A stretch of 64,000 bases of DNA, from assembly GCA_002335605.1 (NCBI GenBank), contig BEDY01000002.1, forward strand, positions 1,116,001 through 1,180,000, in the 5' to 3' direction. Below, in pieces: positions 1 to 10,315 of the stretch. The position numbers were made by a program, and so were the translations under genes. The notes under the pieces were generated by a model. The model made no database searches, was not told the DNA's origin, and worked only from the letters and a program-made list of their open reading frames with translations. The stretch comes from Prillingera fragicola (lineage: Eukaryota; Basidiomycota; Tremellomycetes; Trichosporonales; Trichosporonaceae). The stretch's first letter is position 1; each line of letters opens with the position of its first letter.

Positions 1-3000
1 CGCACTTGGAGATGTATCCCTGGCAGTCGGGGACGGCGACGTCGCGAAGCCGCCTCCCCTTCCGCTCGCGACGACTATACGCGTTGGAAGCGCCAAAAGG
101 CAAAGATTCGCAAATCCGCAAACGTCAATGTCATCTTCCAGCAGGCCGGGATGGTCGCCAGTTGGTCCCTCATGGACTCACCTCGCCCTCGATCAGAGCT
201 GCGTTCGTGGAAAGACTTCTTCTTTGGCCAGCGCGAAGCGGCAGCTGAGGCAGAGGCCCCGGAACGCTTCCAACCCCGTAGTGCGTTCATGGACGAGGAG
301 ACCATGATTGAGCGCGACAAGGAGCTTTGCGAGATCGATTTCCGATTCGGTCGCAATGCTGTCCGCGAGGAGCTTGACCGTCGCCAAATGCAAGTTAGCA
401 TGTCGCGACCGGAGTCACCGGCGCAGTCATTGGACGGTTCTATCACAAACGGACTTGGCGTATCTCCTCTGCCCGCTTCACCCTTGGCCGCATATTACCC
501 GACCAACATAACCAAACCACACGCCAAGGATAGTCAAGATCATGGACTGATCGAGACTCGCCAGCACCCGCATGCAAACGGTATTACGTCGCCAATGGCA
601 GAGGTGTTTACTCCTTCATTCTCGTTCCCCCCGCGGAACCCGGTGGATGCCAGTTCAACGACCAACCTCCTCCCCCAACGCACAGAGAGCAACCTGAACG
701 GCTCCGCGTGGCCCCCAACAGGGCAGCTTGTGTCGACGGATGGTGGCCTGTTCCCGGGCTACGGCCGGCGGGCATCATTGCCTGTCATTACGCCGCCGCC
801 GCCACCTCGTGTGACAACATTGGCACGAATCCAGAGTCTACCTGAACACGACCCAGAATACCCCCCTGCCGAGCACTCTACCGACTCGTCAACTTCCAAG
901 GAGGACCAATTCGTCTCAAGCTCGGATGGCACCTATGACAGCAACCACATGGACCCAGACGGTATTCTTTACGAGGAGGAGCACATTGTTCGCAAAGCTC
1001 CAGGATGGCGCCAGGTTCTGCGTACCAAAGTGCAAACTGGTGCTCAGTTGACTCGCATGGAGCAAGCCGAGCGCTTCCTTGGCCTGGACGTTGTCACCTG
1101 GGGAGACATTGGCAAGATTTTCTTCACTGGCATGATGGCCGGTTGGGGTGTCGCAGGAATGCGTGAGTTAACGAACGAGACGAGGCTGACTCTCAGACTA
1201 CATTGGCCAAGTGTCTATCAATGGCATTCCCTACATCGCCTACCGGGTCGGCTACGTAGTCGGTTCTGTCGTTATCGCCTCCGGCGCCGTGATCATTGCC
1301 CTCTACATCATGTTCATCATGCTGCGACCAAAGCTCAAGCACTCTTGGGCAGCCAAGGGCGTCGTCGGTCTCATCCTTGCTGGTGCGGTCTGTGGCATGC
1401 ACTATACTGCCATGATGGGCACTATCTACGGCTTCCCACGTAACGGTGAGCATCCAACTGGCGGTATGGGCGGCACCAAGCGCGCCATTACGGGCATTGT
1501 AGCTGCACTAGCATTCGTTGCCTGTGTTGGCGTCACCATTTTCATCTTGATCAACTCGATCCGTGACCGCAAGGAACGTGCTCGTCGTCGCCGTGTCGTC
1601 GTCGCATCGGTGCTGCTGGACGACCAGGACCGCATGCTTGTTAGCGCCATCGATGGCTTGCTCCCCATGTGCGACATTGCGTCCCTTACATCAGCGGACC
1701 ATCCGCTCAAGAAGTCAAAGAAGAACCGCGCGGCTTCAAGCGACGCGAGTTCTGCCGGTGAATCGAGCGCCCTGGGAGTCGACCTCACAACAGGCAACGA
1801 CGCCTTTGTGCAGGCGATGAAAATGTCCTGGTCATGGCGAAACCCATTTTGGTCTTCCATGAACCCCTTCGCGTCTCTGTCGAGCTTGGTGGGTTCTGAG
1901 CAAGATAAGGCCGCTGCTGCAACGGCTGCAGCGGTCGCAGCAGCTGCTGCTGCGGAAACCTCCCCGTCCCCCAATCACCCTTTACTACAGCAACACCGCG
2001 GTTCCACTACAACCCAGGCAGACTCGTTGGTTTCAGCATTCACTCATCCCACTCGTGTCAGTGTTGCTCGCTTTTTGGAAAAGTTCGCGATTTCGGCGAC
2101 ACAACTTTCCGTGCGACTCACCGGCCAGCAAGAGGGTATCTCCCGTTTGGGTGTTCTGTATGACCAGATCTTGACGACTGGCTGGGTCAGTCTACGTAAC
2201 GGCAAGGGCACCGTGTCCAAGGGCCAGCTCATTTTCCTCGTACGCCGAGTAACCTCTGCTCAGGAGCGATCGGATCTCCTTTCTCGGCACTTCATCTTTG
2301 CGGACACGTCGGCTGTGGCCATGTCGCTGCACAAGACCTTGTCTACGCCATACGAGCATGTCATGCCCTTCCTGGACGACATGCGCTCATTCTGCGACAC
2401 AACGAGTCGCATGACGTTGCGTCCCAACACGCTGTACGCAGGGGCTGTCGTTGTGCAGGCAACGCCGTTCGATGGACTTCGAATTTTGCTCAACCACCGT
2501 AATCGCTCGCAGCTTCCTATGCGTGAAGTGTGTACATTCTCCACGCTGCCCGGCCTACCCGTGAACGTATCCGAGGGCCTCGCAGGTACGCTGGAAGAGA
2601 TTGGCGAGGCTGTCACATGGCTGGAGGGCATGAACCTCCTGTCGGTCATCACCCGCAACATGTCACCGGAAGCGACCCGCGTTGGCGGTCCTCGAGTTGG
2701 TCGCTTGCTTGGCGCATTGGAACGTGCCGTTGTGCCGCTTCTAGACGAGCTTTTGTCCCAAGATGACTTGGCATACATTCTGCCTCGCCTGACCTTGCAC
2801 CCCGTCCTCGTCCCGCTTACTCCAGCGGCGCCCGCTCGCTTGGGCGTTCCCGGATGGCAAGCTCCGCACGTTATTGTATTCTACGCGAACTACGACATTA
2901 CTGTCAACACGTTCGCTGACAAGTGGCTGCCGTTCTNNNNNNNNNNNNNNNCAACACGAATGTGTCATGGCGACAAAGATTAGCGTCGTCACACGCGCAG

Positions 3001-3428
3001 CAGAATCTGCCGCCCAAGGGCCTCGCTCTCCGCGACCTCCGTCTCCAGCTGCCATCGCGCCTGCGTCTTGCCACCCAGTGACCGCCGGATCGCCGGACCC
3101 GTCCAAGTATAACTATGGACGACGACCCAGCAAGGTTCAATTCGAGGTCCCTGTGGTTGAGCCTGGACTGGCAAGCTATAGCTTCCCTCCCCGCGAAGGC
3201 GCAGGTACACCGAGTAATGCCCCAACCGTGTCGCCAACGACGGCATTCACCCCATCGTTGTTTTCGTCCCGTGACCGCCAGCCACCGCGCCGCTCCTCCC
3301 TGGCCAAGTCGACCTTGCGCGACGAGCCTGCGGCCGTTGACCGCGACACGCGGCTGCCAGGCGTTGCCCAGTGGGACCAGAATTGGCTCGTTCACTTGTT
3401 GCGTGCTCGCCTGCGAGCAGAGGCTTAG
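1..3428 (+). CDS. MHYT-domain integral membrane sensor protein (5' partial, interrupted by assembly gap)
   Basis: The frame is open from base 1, so the N-terminus lies upstream. A 34-nt intron (1163-1196) splits the second MHYT-type motif, which reads MHYI after splicing. The canonical MHYT motif follows in GMHYTAMMG at about 1395-1420. Several hydrophobic segments lie between about 1090 and 1560. MHYT domains are seven-helix membrane sensors proposed to bind metal ions near the motif. Here a long Ser/Pro-rich loop (about 150-1000) separates what should be the first MHYT repeat, outside the window, from the visible two. The cytosolic tail, about 600 residues, shows no recognised catalytic domain and ends in TAG at 3426-3428. 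The frame changes across the N run at 2937-2951. The function of the fungal member is not known to me; the domain call is solid. Confidence 0.8.
2937..2951. other. assembly gap (15 N) inside the MHYT gene
   Basis: Fifteen N interrupt the coding sequence. The frame before the gap leaves one base (2936) of an unfinished codon. The frame after it starts a codon exactly at 2952. The missing length should therefore be 2 modulo 3, so 15 cannot be the true gap size unless another indel is present. Confidence 0.95.
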
Positions 3429-3740
3429 GCGCCGCGCGATTCCAAATCCACACACTCCCTCTCTTATACATTTTACTCAGCATAGCATCAGGCATCGTTC
3501 AACAGCGCCCGCATTTGTTGTCTCCATCAGAGCAGTTATAGTTTCCGTGGCAGTGTATACTAGGCATGCATGCACATTTGCTGCGATCCACACTGCCAAG
3601 ACCCGCCTTGAGACGCAAATTGATTCCGCGATCCACGTGTCGCATGTTGGCCGGCCCACTTCCACGGTCTCCACGGCCTCAACGCGTCCAAGTCAGTGTT
3701 GTCGGTACAGCCAGCGTTCATCACCTCCCACCAGCTCAAC
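3429..3740. other. intergenic, MHYT gene 3' end to DPM3 start
   Basis: About 310 bases between two genes on the same strand. It must hold the MHYT gene 3' UTR and the DPM3 promoter. I see no open frame with coding character and no distinctive regulatory motif. Confidence 0.5.
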
Positions 3741-4123
3741 ATGTCCAAGGGCACTCGCTTCTTGGCCTTCGCCGTCCCGGCCGTGGCAATCTACATTCTT
3801 ATGATTCTTAATATTCTCCCCGCTCCCTTTGTCGCTCCGACCACAGCCGACCAGATCCTCCCCGTCGTGAGTGCTTCAACTAGACGAGTCGAGGCCAAGC
3901 TGACACTCCCTCTCTCAACTCCATTGCGGAACTCTTTCTTGAATTTGCTCGCATTCAACAGCTCCCCTGGTGGCTTCTGGTCACATTCGGCTCGTACTCG
4001 CTCTACTCGCTCGGCATGGGCCTGGTCCGCTTCAACGACACGCCCGAGGCATACCAGAGTCTGTTGAGTGAGGTCGATCAGGCCAAGAACCAGCTGCGTG
4101 ACCAGGGTGTTGAAGTCGACTAG
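3741..4123 (+). CDS. DPM3: dolichol-phosphate mannosyltransferase subunit 3
   Basis: Two exons, 3741-3866 and 3962-4123, give a 95-residue protein, about the size of human DPM3 (92). The N-terminus has two hydrophobic segments. The second exon begins LPWWLLVTFGSYSL and continues into the polar RFNDTPEAY region and a short helix, the order typical of DPM3. In the family this small ER membrane protein tethers and stabilises the catalytic subunit DPM1, which makes dolichol-phosphate-mannose for N-glycans, O-mannosylation and GPI anchors. The 95-nt intron has a gtgagt donor and a caacag acceptor. Acceptors nearer the donor break the frame. It converges with the Gemin2-like gene, 253 bases away. 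Confidence 0.85.
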
Positions 4124-4376
4124 ACTCTCACCCGCCCATTGGCTTGGTTCGCAACGCCGCGCACGATCGCTGCGACTATGCGACGTGCGCTCGCCACGGA
4201 GCCACACTTGCGGATGAGGGACAGAATGTGTATGTAGCACAATAGAAGATGGATACAATGCGCACATGTACGGCCTCGAGTGGTGTATACGCATCGCACA
4301 CAGCGATTGGTGCATATAGAGTATACATTGACTGGCATTCGCCAGAGCATCGCACGAAATGACTGTCATCTATATT

Positions 4377-5715
4377 CTATGGCCGAGGGAGTTTGTTAAA
4401 CTCGCGCCGAAAGTCGTCCAACAGGTCCCATTGCGCCCATCCTGCCGCCACCGCATGAGCGCAAATCCACACACGACCAAGGTTTTCATCAACGGCAAAA
4501 GCATCGTGAACCTTCCCGTCTGACTCTGGGCGTGGAGGAACTTCCGAGCGCGGCCGCCTATCACGGGCATCCTTCCAGCGAGCGCCGAGAGACCAGGCAG
4601 GGGGCGGGGGAGCGCTGTGTCCACCAACCTCACCGAGCATTGGCGTAACGGTAGCCTGGCCCTCGGTGCCGAAGAAACCTGGGGCGACAGGAATCACGGG
4701 CAGTTCGTCTCCTCGAGCGATTGCTGCACGCCAACGCCAGGAACCAATAGCGGCGCACGCTCGGGCAAAGTCTCGAAGGATGGTGAGCTGGTTTCGGTCG
4801 AGATGAGAGTCAAGCACGGCAAGCAGCGCAAATGCCCATCGGGCATGGTGTGAGGGGAATGGATCGATAGGGCCGTCCGATTCAAGGTCATGATCCCAGT
4901 CGTCCAATTGGTCCAACGCCGTCGTCATCCAGCGTGTGAAGAGAGCTAATACTCGCACAATGTCATACTGGTGTGTGAGCACTGTCGTGACCGCAGCGTA
5001 ACTCACTGTATCCATGGACTGCAGGACACTGACCAGAGGCTCGCGAGGCGCGACCTGTTGAGTCTCGGGATTCGCAGTATCATCGTCAAGGACCATGCCG
5101 TTCTCCTCTTCCTCTTCGTCCCTTCCTACCAAAGTTCTGTCTCCATTCATGGCCTCCTCCTCATCCTCAAGCGTTGCCAGTGGCAGCTTCGGAGGCAGCC
5201 AACCTCCTGTGCCGTCAACAAACCCTCGCCAGCGGATGGAGTCCTTAGGTGTTGGCACAGGCGGATAATCGGCAGGATAAGGAAGCAAGGGGCTTGGTGG
5301 CCAACGTTGGGCCAGAGATGTGCGATACGCGGTAAAGTGAGCGGCGAAAAGAACCTCCCATGACTCTTGAGGCAAGGCAGGGTGTCTAGACGAGCTTGCG
5401 ACAGGAGCAGGAGGAACAGGCGCCGGAATCGCTTCCTTCTGAGGAACCCGCGTGTAGAAGGGAAGTTTTTTGTTGGCTCGACTGCAGATGTCAGATAGTT
5501 TCTCAACAACGCACCACTCACCCAACCAGCGCAAGGTAGGTTGCACCGTCCAGAGGTTCGCCCTCAAAATCGTCAGGAAGCTGCGCTACTGGCAGCACCT
5601 GGGCGCCTCCCTCTGGGGCTGTGGCACTGTGATCGTCACTGTGGCCATTTGCTTGGCCACTCGCTACCGACTCCTTGCGTTGACGTCGAGCTGCGGCCTG
5701 TCCTGGCCTGGGCAT
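4377..5715 (-). CDS. GEMIN2: Gemin2/SIP1-like spliceosomal snRNP assembly factor
   Basis: Exons 5715-5522 and 5481-4377 encode 432 residues. Segments align in order with the Gemin2 family: an N-terminal LPV motif (QVLPVAQLPDDF), a W-x-x-x-(F) helix (ESWEVLFAAHF), an RWRGF motif, EPLVSVLQSMDTVSYAAV, and the signature RWAFALLAVLDSHL helix followed by LRDFARAC. The family binds SMN and the Sm D1/D2/F/E/G ring during U snRNP assembly. The protein is longer than human Gemin2 (280) because of an acidic linker at about residues 170-215. The start ATG at 5715 faces ARO2 across a 171-base divergent promoter. Identity rests on ordered motif similarity, not on a search. Confidence 0.75.
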
Positions 5716-5886
5716 GGTGGTTTGGTATTTCCAGATGATTTGAGTGGCAACCAACACTCGGAAAGTGAGCACGTCAGGCACCACAATCTGCTCCCGGCCA
5801 ATCGACAAGACGAGTCGAAAGCCGTTGCTTACCAGACAGCAGGGACTTTTTCGGCCACATCGTGATTGAACTCTCCATAACCCATC
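5716..5886. promoter_or_regulatory. divergent promoter between Gemin2-like gene and ARO2
   Basis: Only 171 bases separate the two start codons, so both promoters and 5' UTRs must share this stretch. No consensus factor site stands out by eye. Confidence 0.5.
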
Positions 5887-7183
5887 ATGTCTAGCTTCGG
5901 CAAGCTCTACCGCGTACACACCTACGGCGAGAGCCACTGCAAGTCGGTCGGCTGCATTGTCGACGGCGTGCCCCCTGGCCTCAAGCTCGAGGAGTCGGAC
6001 ATCCAGGTTCAGCTCTCCCGTCGCCGCCCCGGACAGAGCGATATTACTACTGCTGTGAGTTGCTGCAGCTGATTTTTAACCCGAAACCCGTTGACGCAGC
6101 AGCGCTCCGAGTTTGACACTGTCCAGCTTCAGAGTGGCACTGAGCACGGTGTTACCCTCGGCACACCCATCGGTCTCCTCGTTCAGAACAAGGACCAGCG
6201 TCCCCACGACTATGCTGAGACCGATCTCTTCCCCCGCCCGTCGCACGCCGACTACACTTACCTCGCCAAGTACGGCATCAAGGCATCTTCGGGTGGTGGT
6301 CGTGCCTCTGCTCGCGAGACCATTGGCCGTGTCGCTGCCGGTGCCATTGCCGAGAAGTACCTGAAGGAAGCCTACGGTGTCGAGATTGTGGCGTTCGTCG
6401 GCAGTGTTGGCCCCGTTTCTCTTCCTTTCAGCCAGGAGGATGACGAGGTTCTTGGCAAGGAGTACATGGACCTTGTCAGGAATGTTACCAGGGAAGAGGT
6501 TGACAAGGAGATTACCCGCTGCCCCCACAAGGCCACGAGTGAGAAGATGGAGGAGGCTATTCGTGCCGCCAAGGCCCGCGACGACTCGCTGGGTGGAACC
6601 GTCACTTGCGTGATTCGCAACTGCCCTCTTGGTCTGGGAGAGCCTTGCTTTGACAAGCTCGAGGCTGTTCTTGGACATGCTATGATGAGCATCCCCTCTA
6701 CCAAGGGCTTTGAGATCGGCTCGGGCTTCCGTGGCTCGGCTTTCCCCGGCTCGACCCACAATGATGCCTTCACCGCCGACCCCGCAAAGGGCGACAACCG
6801 TTTGCGTACCACCACCAACTGGTCTGGTGGTATCCAGGGCGGTATCTCCAACGGCGAGGACATCTACTTCCGAGTTGCATTCAAGCCCCCCGCCACCATC
6901 TCGCAGGAGCAGGCTACTGCCCGTTACGACGGCAGTGCCGGAACTCTTGCCGCAAAGGGCCGCCACGACCCCTGTGTTGTCCCTCGTGCGGTCCCTATCA
7001 TTGAGACCATGGCCGCCATTGTCATCATGGAGTGAGTTTCACATGGCATGTGCCACAACCACCAGTCCGCTAACCTTCCTCAGCCAGGTTCTCCAGCAAA
7101 ACGCGCGCCGTGCGGCCGCCAACCTCTTGCCTCCCGTTACCAGTCTTCCCCCGACCATGGTCTTCCCGGGCCAGCGCATGTAG
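5887..7183 (+). CDS. ARO2: chorismate synthase
   Basis: Three exons (5887-6054, 6100-7031, 7084-7183) give 399 residues. The N-terminus [28 protein letters not shown], the [11 protein letters not shown] stretch, and the C-terminal [13 protein letters not shown] motif are the family signatures. The enzyme removes phosphate from EPSP to give chorismate, the branch point to aromatic amino acids, and needs reduced FMN. Fungal forms are bifunctional with a built-in NAD(P)H-dependent flavin reductase activity. Introns are 45 and 52 nt. The short last exon encodes the terminal helix and GQRM end. Confidence 0.97.
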
Positions 7184-7556
7184 AGTTGTCTTAGATTTTC
7201 GCGTGGATATGGATGCAGCGTGATTTTACAGTAGACACGTCTTGGACAATGATGGAGGCAATTTCAAATAGTTCCGTCGCGCGTTATTTCTTTTGGCGGG
7301 GTGCAGGGAAAATGACAAACATTCGCCAGTGATGCCAGCCACCAACCCCCAATCCCTCATTTCCGTCGTACCAACCCTTTCTAGTACCCTTTACACCCCA
7401 CAGATCCAAGGCGGGCAGTCCAAGTTTGCCACCAGCACCAGCGAACTCAATCTGGCCTTTAGGAGTCGTCACCAACAACTCAATTCACTCTTTATCCACT
7501 TTCCCATCACCACCCCCACTCGTCTCACAGTTTCTTGCCCAACAAGTCGCCTCCCA
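7184..7556. other. intergenic, ARO2 to Spo12-family gene
   Basis: About 370 bases with pyrimidine-rich, C-rich stretches close to the downstream start, as expected for a promoter and 5' UTR. The open frame running into the downstream gene lacks an ATG before 7557 and looks like leader sequence. Confidence 0.5.
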
Positions 7557-8107
7557 ATGTCGCAGACCCCCACCCCTACAGGCTCCATGTTTACAGACAT
7601 GAGCAGCTCCACTGCTGCCTCACCAATGATTGCCCCGCTCCACGAGCCCAAGCGCAGTGCGCTTGTTGTCAAACAGCAGCTTCCTCTCGGCGCCGCTCAC
7701 CGTGAGTCACTGGACCGCTTGCACCTCAGCATCCTAACATCCACAGCAAACCAAGTAATCCCTGGTCAGACTGTAGACCACTCCATCCCGGGGGCATCTC
7801 TTGGTCAAAAGGCCCTCCTTGCCAAGAAGTTTGCAAAGGCAAAGTCAGTACAACCCATTAGTGACTGCGAAATGCTGTGCTAACAATGCCTAGCAAGCCA
7901 TCCACAGTATCACCCACGGATGCTATTCAGTCGCCTTGCACCGCCAAGCTGAATGACGCCAAGCACCGTCGTTTTGCAAAGTGAGTTACGTTGGGAGAGC
8001 CATGTCGTGCCACAGGCTGACAATTGACCAGGGGCAAGCCAACATCACTCGGTGGCCGGTTGGCGGCGTATCAGGACGAGAACTCTACTCCACAGGACAA
8101 GGCGTGA
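7557..8107 (+). CDS. Spo12-family mitotic-exit regulator
   Basis: Four short exons (7557-7701, 7747-7843, 7894-7980, 8032-8107) encode 134 residues. The C-terminal block SPTDAIQSPCTAKLNDAK followed by HRRFAKGKPTSL matches the Spo12 domain pattern (SP.d.l.SPc..KLn..K...f.K.KP). Budding-yeast Spo12 acts in the FEAR network that frees Cdc14 at anaphase, and the two SP sites in the motif are candidate CDK targets. The N-terminus is Ser/Thr-rich and probably disordered. No single exon exceeds 145 nt, so the gene is easily missed. The family call is from memory of the motif. Confidence 0.65.
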
Positions 8108-8139
8108 TCATCAACTCCACGTCCCTGCCTGTAGGCATC

Positions 8140-8399
8140 ATGTCTCGGTGAGTATAGTCGAGAGGCTATGTAGCCTGCATGTTGACTGACACTCCAGCCT
8201 TGCCCCGTTCGCGTCCTTCATTGTCTTAACATTGCTTCCCCTGTCCATGTCGTTTATTGCCGTGTACCCCCTCACATCCACTACCCCTTGCCAGCCGGGA
8301 GCCATTACGGCTGTAACCTGTCTTGGGCTACCCTCCCAGAATGACCAGCAACTTTTGTACATGCAGATAAGATTCTTCGATGCAATTTCACGATTATGA
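8140..8399 (+). CDS. possible small membrane or secreted protein, or spliced 3' UTR of the Spo12-family gene
   Basis: An ATG at 8140 followed by a clean intron (8148-8197; gtgagt donor, ctgac branch, ccag acceptor) opens a frame to TGA at 8397-8399, 68 residues. The start is strongly hydrophobic (MSRLAPFASFIVLTLLP), like a signal peptide or single membrane segment. It lies 32 bases after the stop of the Spo12-family gene, so the intron may instead belong to that gene's 3' UTR. I recognise no family. Confidence 0.3.
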
Positions 8400-8508
8400 C
8401 GACTTCTACATGAATCCTTGAAGTGACGGCATTTGAACGAGCCAGTTGAGTGCCTGGCATCGTTTGAGACGCATCGCCAGGACAAACACCCATAATAATC
8501 TATAACAC

Positions 8509-10025
8509 TTAGTCCTCCCGCTTGGCTTCGCCTGCAGCGTCAGTGCATGTCGCATTCAACGCTCTTACCTGATGCCAGAACGCGGTATCGATTCCCACGC
8601 CACATGACTGTAGACCCCAACATGGCATACAGCCAAATTGGAAACGCCAGGACCTCACGCGCTGCCCAAGCGACAACAAAGCTAGCAGTGCCGGTCAAAG
8701 GCACCACATCCTTCACGTTTGATGCCAGAGCGGAGCGCACGCTGAGGTCGACTGACAGCCACAGACCCATGTTTAGTGCCCAGTAGAGCCACCTGGGTCC
8801 ACCGAACAGCAAAGACAGCGCCCAGGACCCGTACAGGCCTGCTGCGATAGATTCGGTAAATGGCTCCAGCAGTGTTGCAGGGAGGGTCATCATCTTGCGG
8901 ACACGGATCCAGCGCGCGCGACGGTCAATGTAGGCCCTCACGGAAAGCGCCCCAATAAAGTCCAGCGCCACGTCTCCTGTCATCGCGTGCTTCAAACCCA
9001 ACTCGTGCCACAGCGACAATCCAATCATGTTATCTTCAGCCATGAAGGGGCCGAATCCCGCCAGACCGCGCGGGGCGTCTGGCTGAGAGCGGAGAGTGGG
9101 CGACGGTGTTGTGAGAGAGGCAATATTGGCGCGAGAGTACATGTTGGACTTGCCAACGATGCAAGACTCGATCGCAACGTTGTTCTGTCCAGGTCAGCCA
9201 AGCTCGCGGCAATGGCTTACAATGCTGAGGTACATTTTCGCGTGTGTCGAGTTCAAGTACGCCTGTTCAATCAAGCTTCCCCAGGTGCGCTGGTAAACAA
9301 CCGCAATGGGAACTTGATGCACCAGTCCAACTTCCCCGCGGGAAGGTGGCCTTCGTTCAGAGTCGCCGATGAGGGGGGATGACTCTTCGTCCGATTTGGG
9401 TCGGGCAACGAAGGCTTCAACCATGCGACCAAGCACACCGGGAGTCACAGAAATGGTGGCATCAATAACCCACAGCAGGTCGTACTGCGCTTGACGAAAG
9501 GGCTGCATGAGATTGTTGACCTTGGGGTTGACGCCGACTTTTGCTCCATCTTGTTGTCAGGACCATTCAACTCGAAGACCTCTCACTGATGACAATGCTT
9601 GCTTGTACCTTGGGAAACTTGGCCATGAGCATGTTGACGACAGGTATGGCCTCATCATTTTCGGCCTGTAGCGCAAAGATGACCTCGAACTTTGGATAAT
9701 CGAGTCTCATGACGGACTCGAGTGTGTTGTACAGGTTGCTATCCAAGCCACACAGTGGGCGGATGACGGTAACTCCCGGCACGGAATCTGGCGGAAGAGA
9801 AGCTAGACGCGAAGGCAGAGGCCGTGGCGTATACCTCCTGCGACTGACAGTCAGCTCCATCCACCAGTAAAGTCACTCACGCCACGCGCCAGCCGTTCAA
9901 GCAAATGGTCCACACCACCACATAGAGCACCAGAAACGCGATTGCCCCATAGAAAGATATTGCAGACTCTTTCACATGATTAGCAAGTTTCAGTGACGGG
10001 ATATGATGCACGTACCTTCGCGCAT
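8509..10025 (-). CDS. GCS1: ceramide glucosyltransferase (glucosylceramide synthase)
   Basis: Six exons (10025-10016, 9968-9881, 9837-9587, 9549-9221, 9184-8569, 8531-8509) give 438 residues in frame. A membrane helix lies near the N-terminus (residues 5-28). The GT21 motifs follow in order: RPLCGLDSN, KVGVNPKVNN, the D2 motif WVIDATISV, the D3 motif FMAEDNMI, and the RRARWIRVRK (R/Q)xxRW motif. C-terminal hydrophobic segments complete the usual topology. The enzyme adds glucose from UDP-Glc to ceramide at the Golgi/ER; in Cryptococcus the product is needed for growth at neutral pH and virulence (known). Exon 1 is only 10 nt (MRE plus one base). Confidence 0.9.
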
Positions 10026-10315
10026 CGTGAGCTAAACACGCGATGCCAGGAAAAGAGCAACGTGAAGAGGTGGTTCATAAGACCAAAGTCACTTTCACCA
10101 CGGCGCGCGACTTTCTATGTCACCGTGCCTGAATGCCTTAATCCCCTTTACAAAGCTAGAGAGTCGCCTCACGGGATCAATTTGCCACTACTGCTGTAAG
10201 ACGCGCGCGCACGCACGGCCGTTGCAATGTTGTTGTTTCTCGCTTCCTTGTGTTTGGCTTCGCTGGACGGACTGCCCTAGGTTCAAAATCGCCTCCAAAC
10301 GCACTGTGCAACATC

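Noticed and set aside
6076..6966. 296-codon open frame on the minus strand
   Set aside because: It lies wholly antisense to chorismate synthase and arises from codon bias of that gene; no family resemblance.
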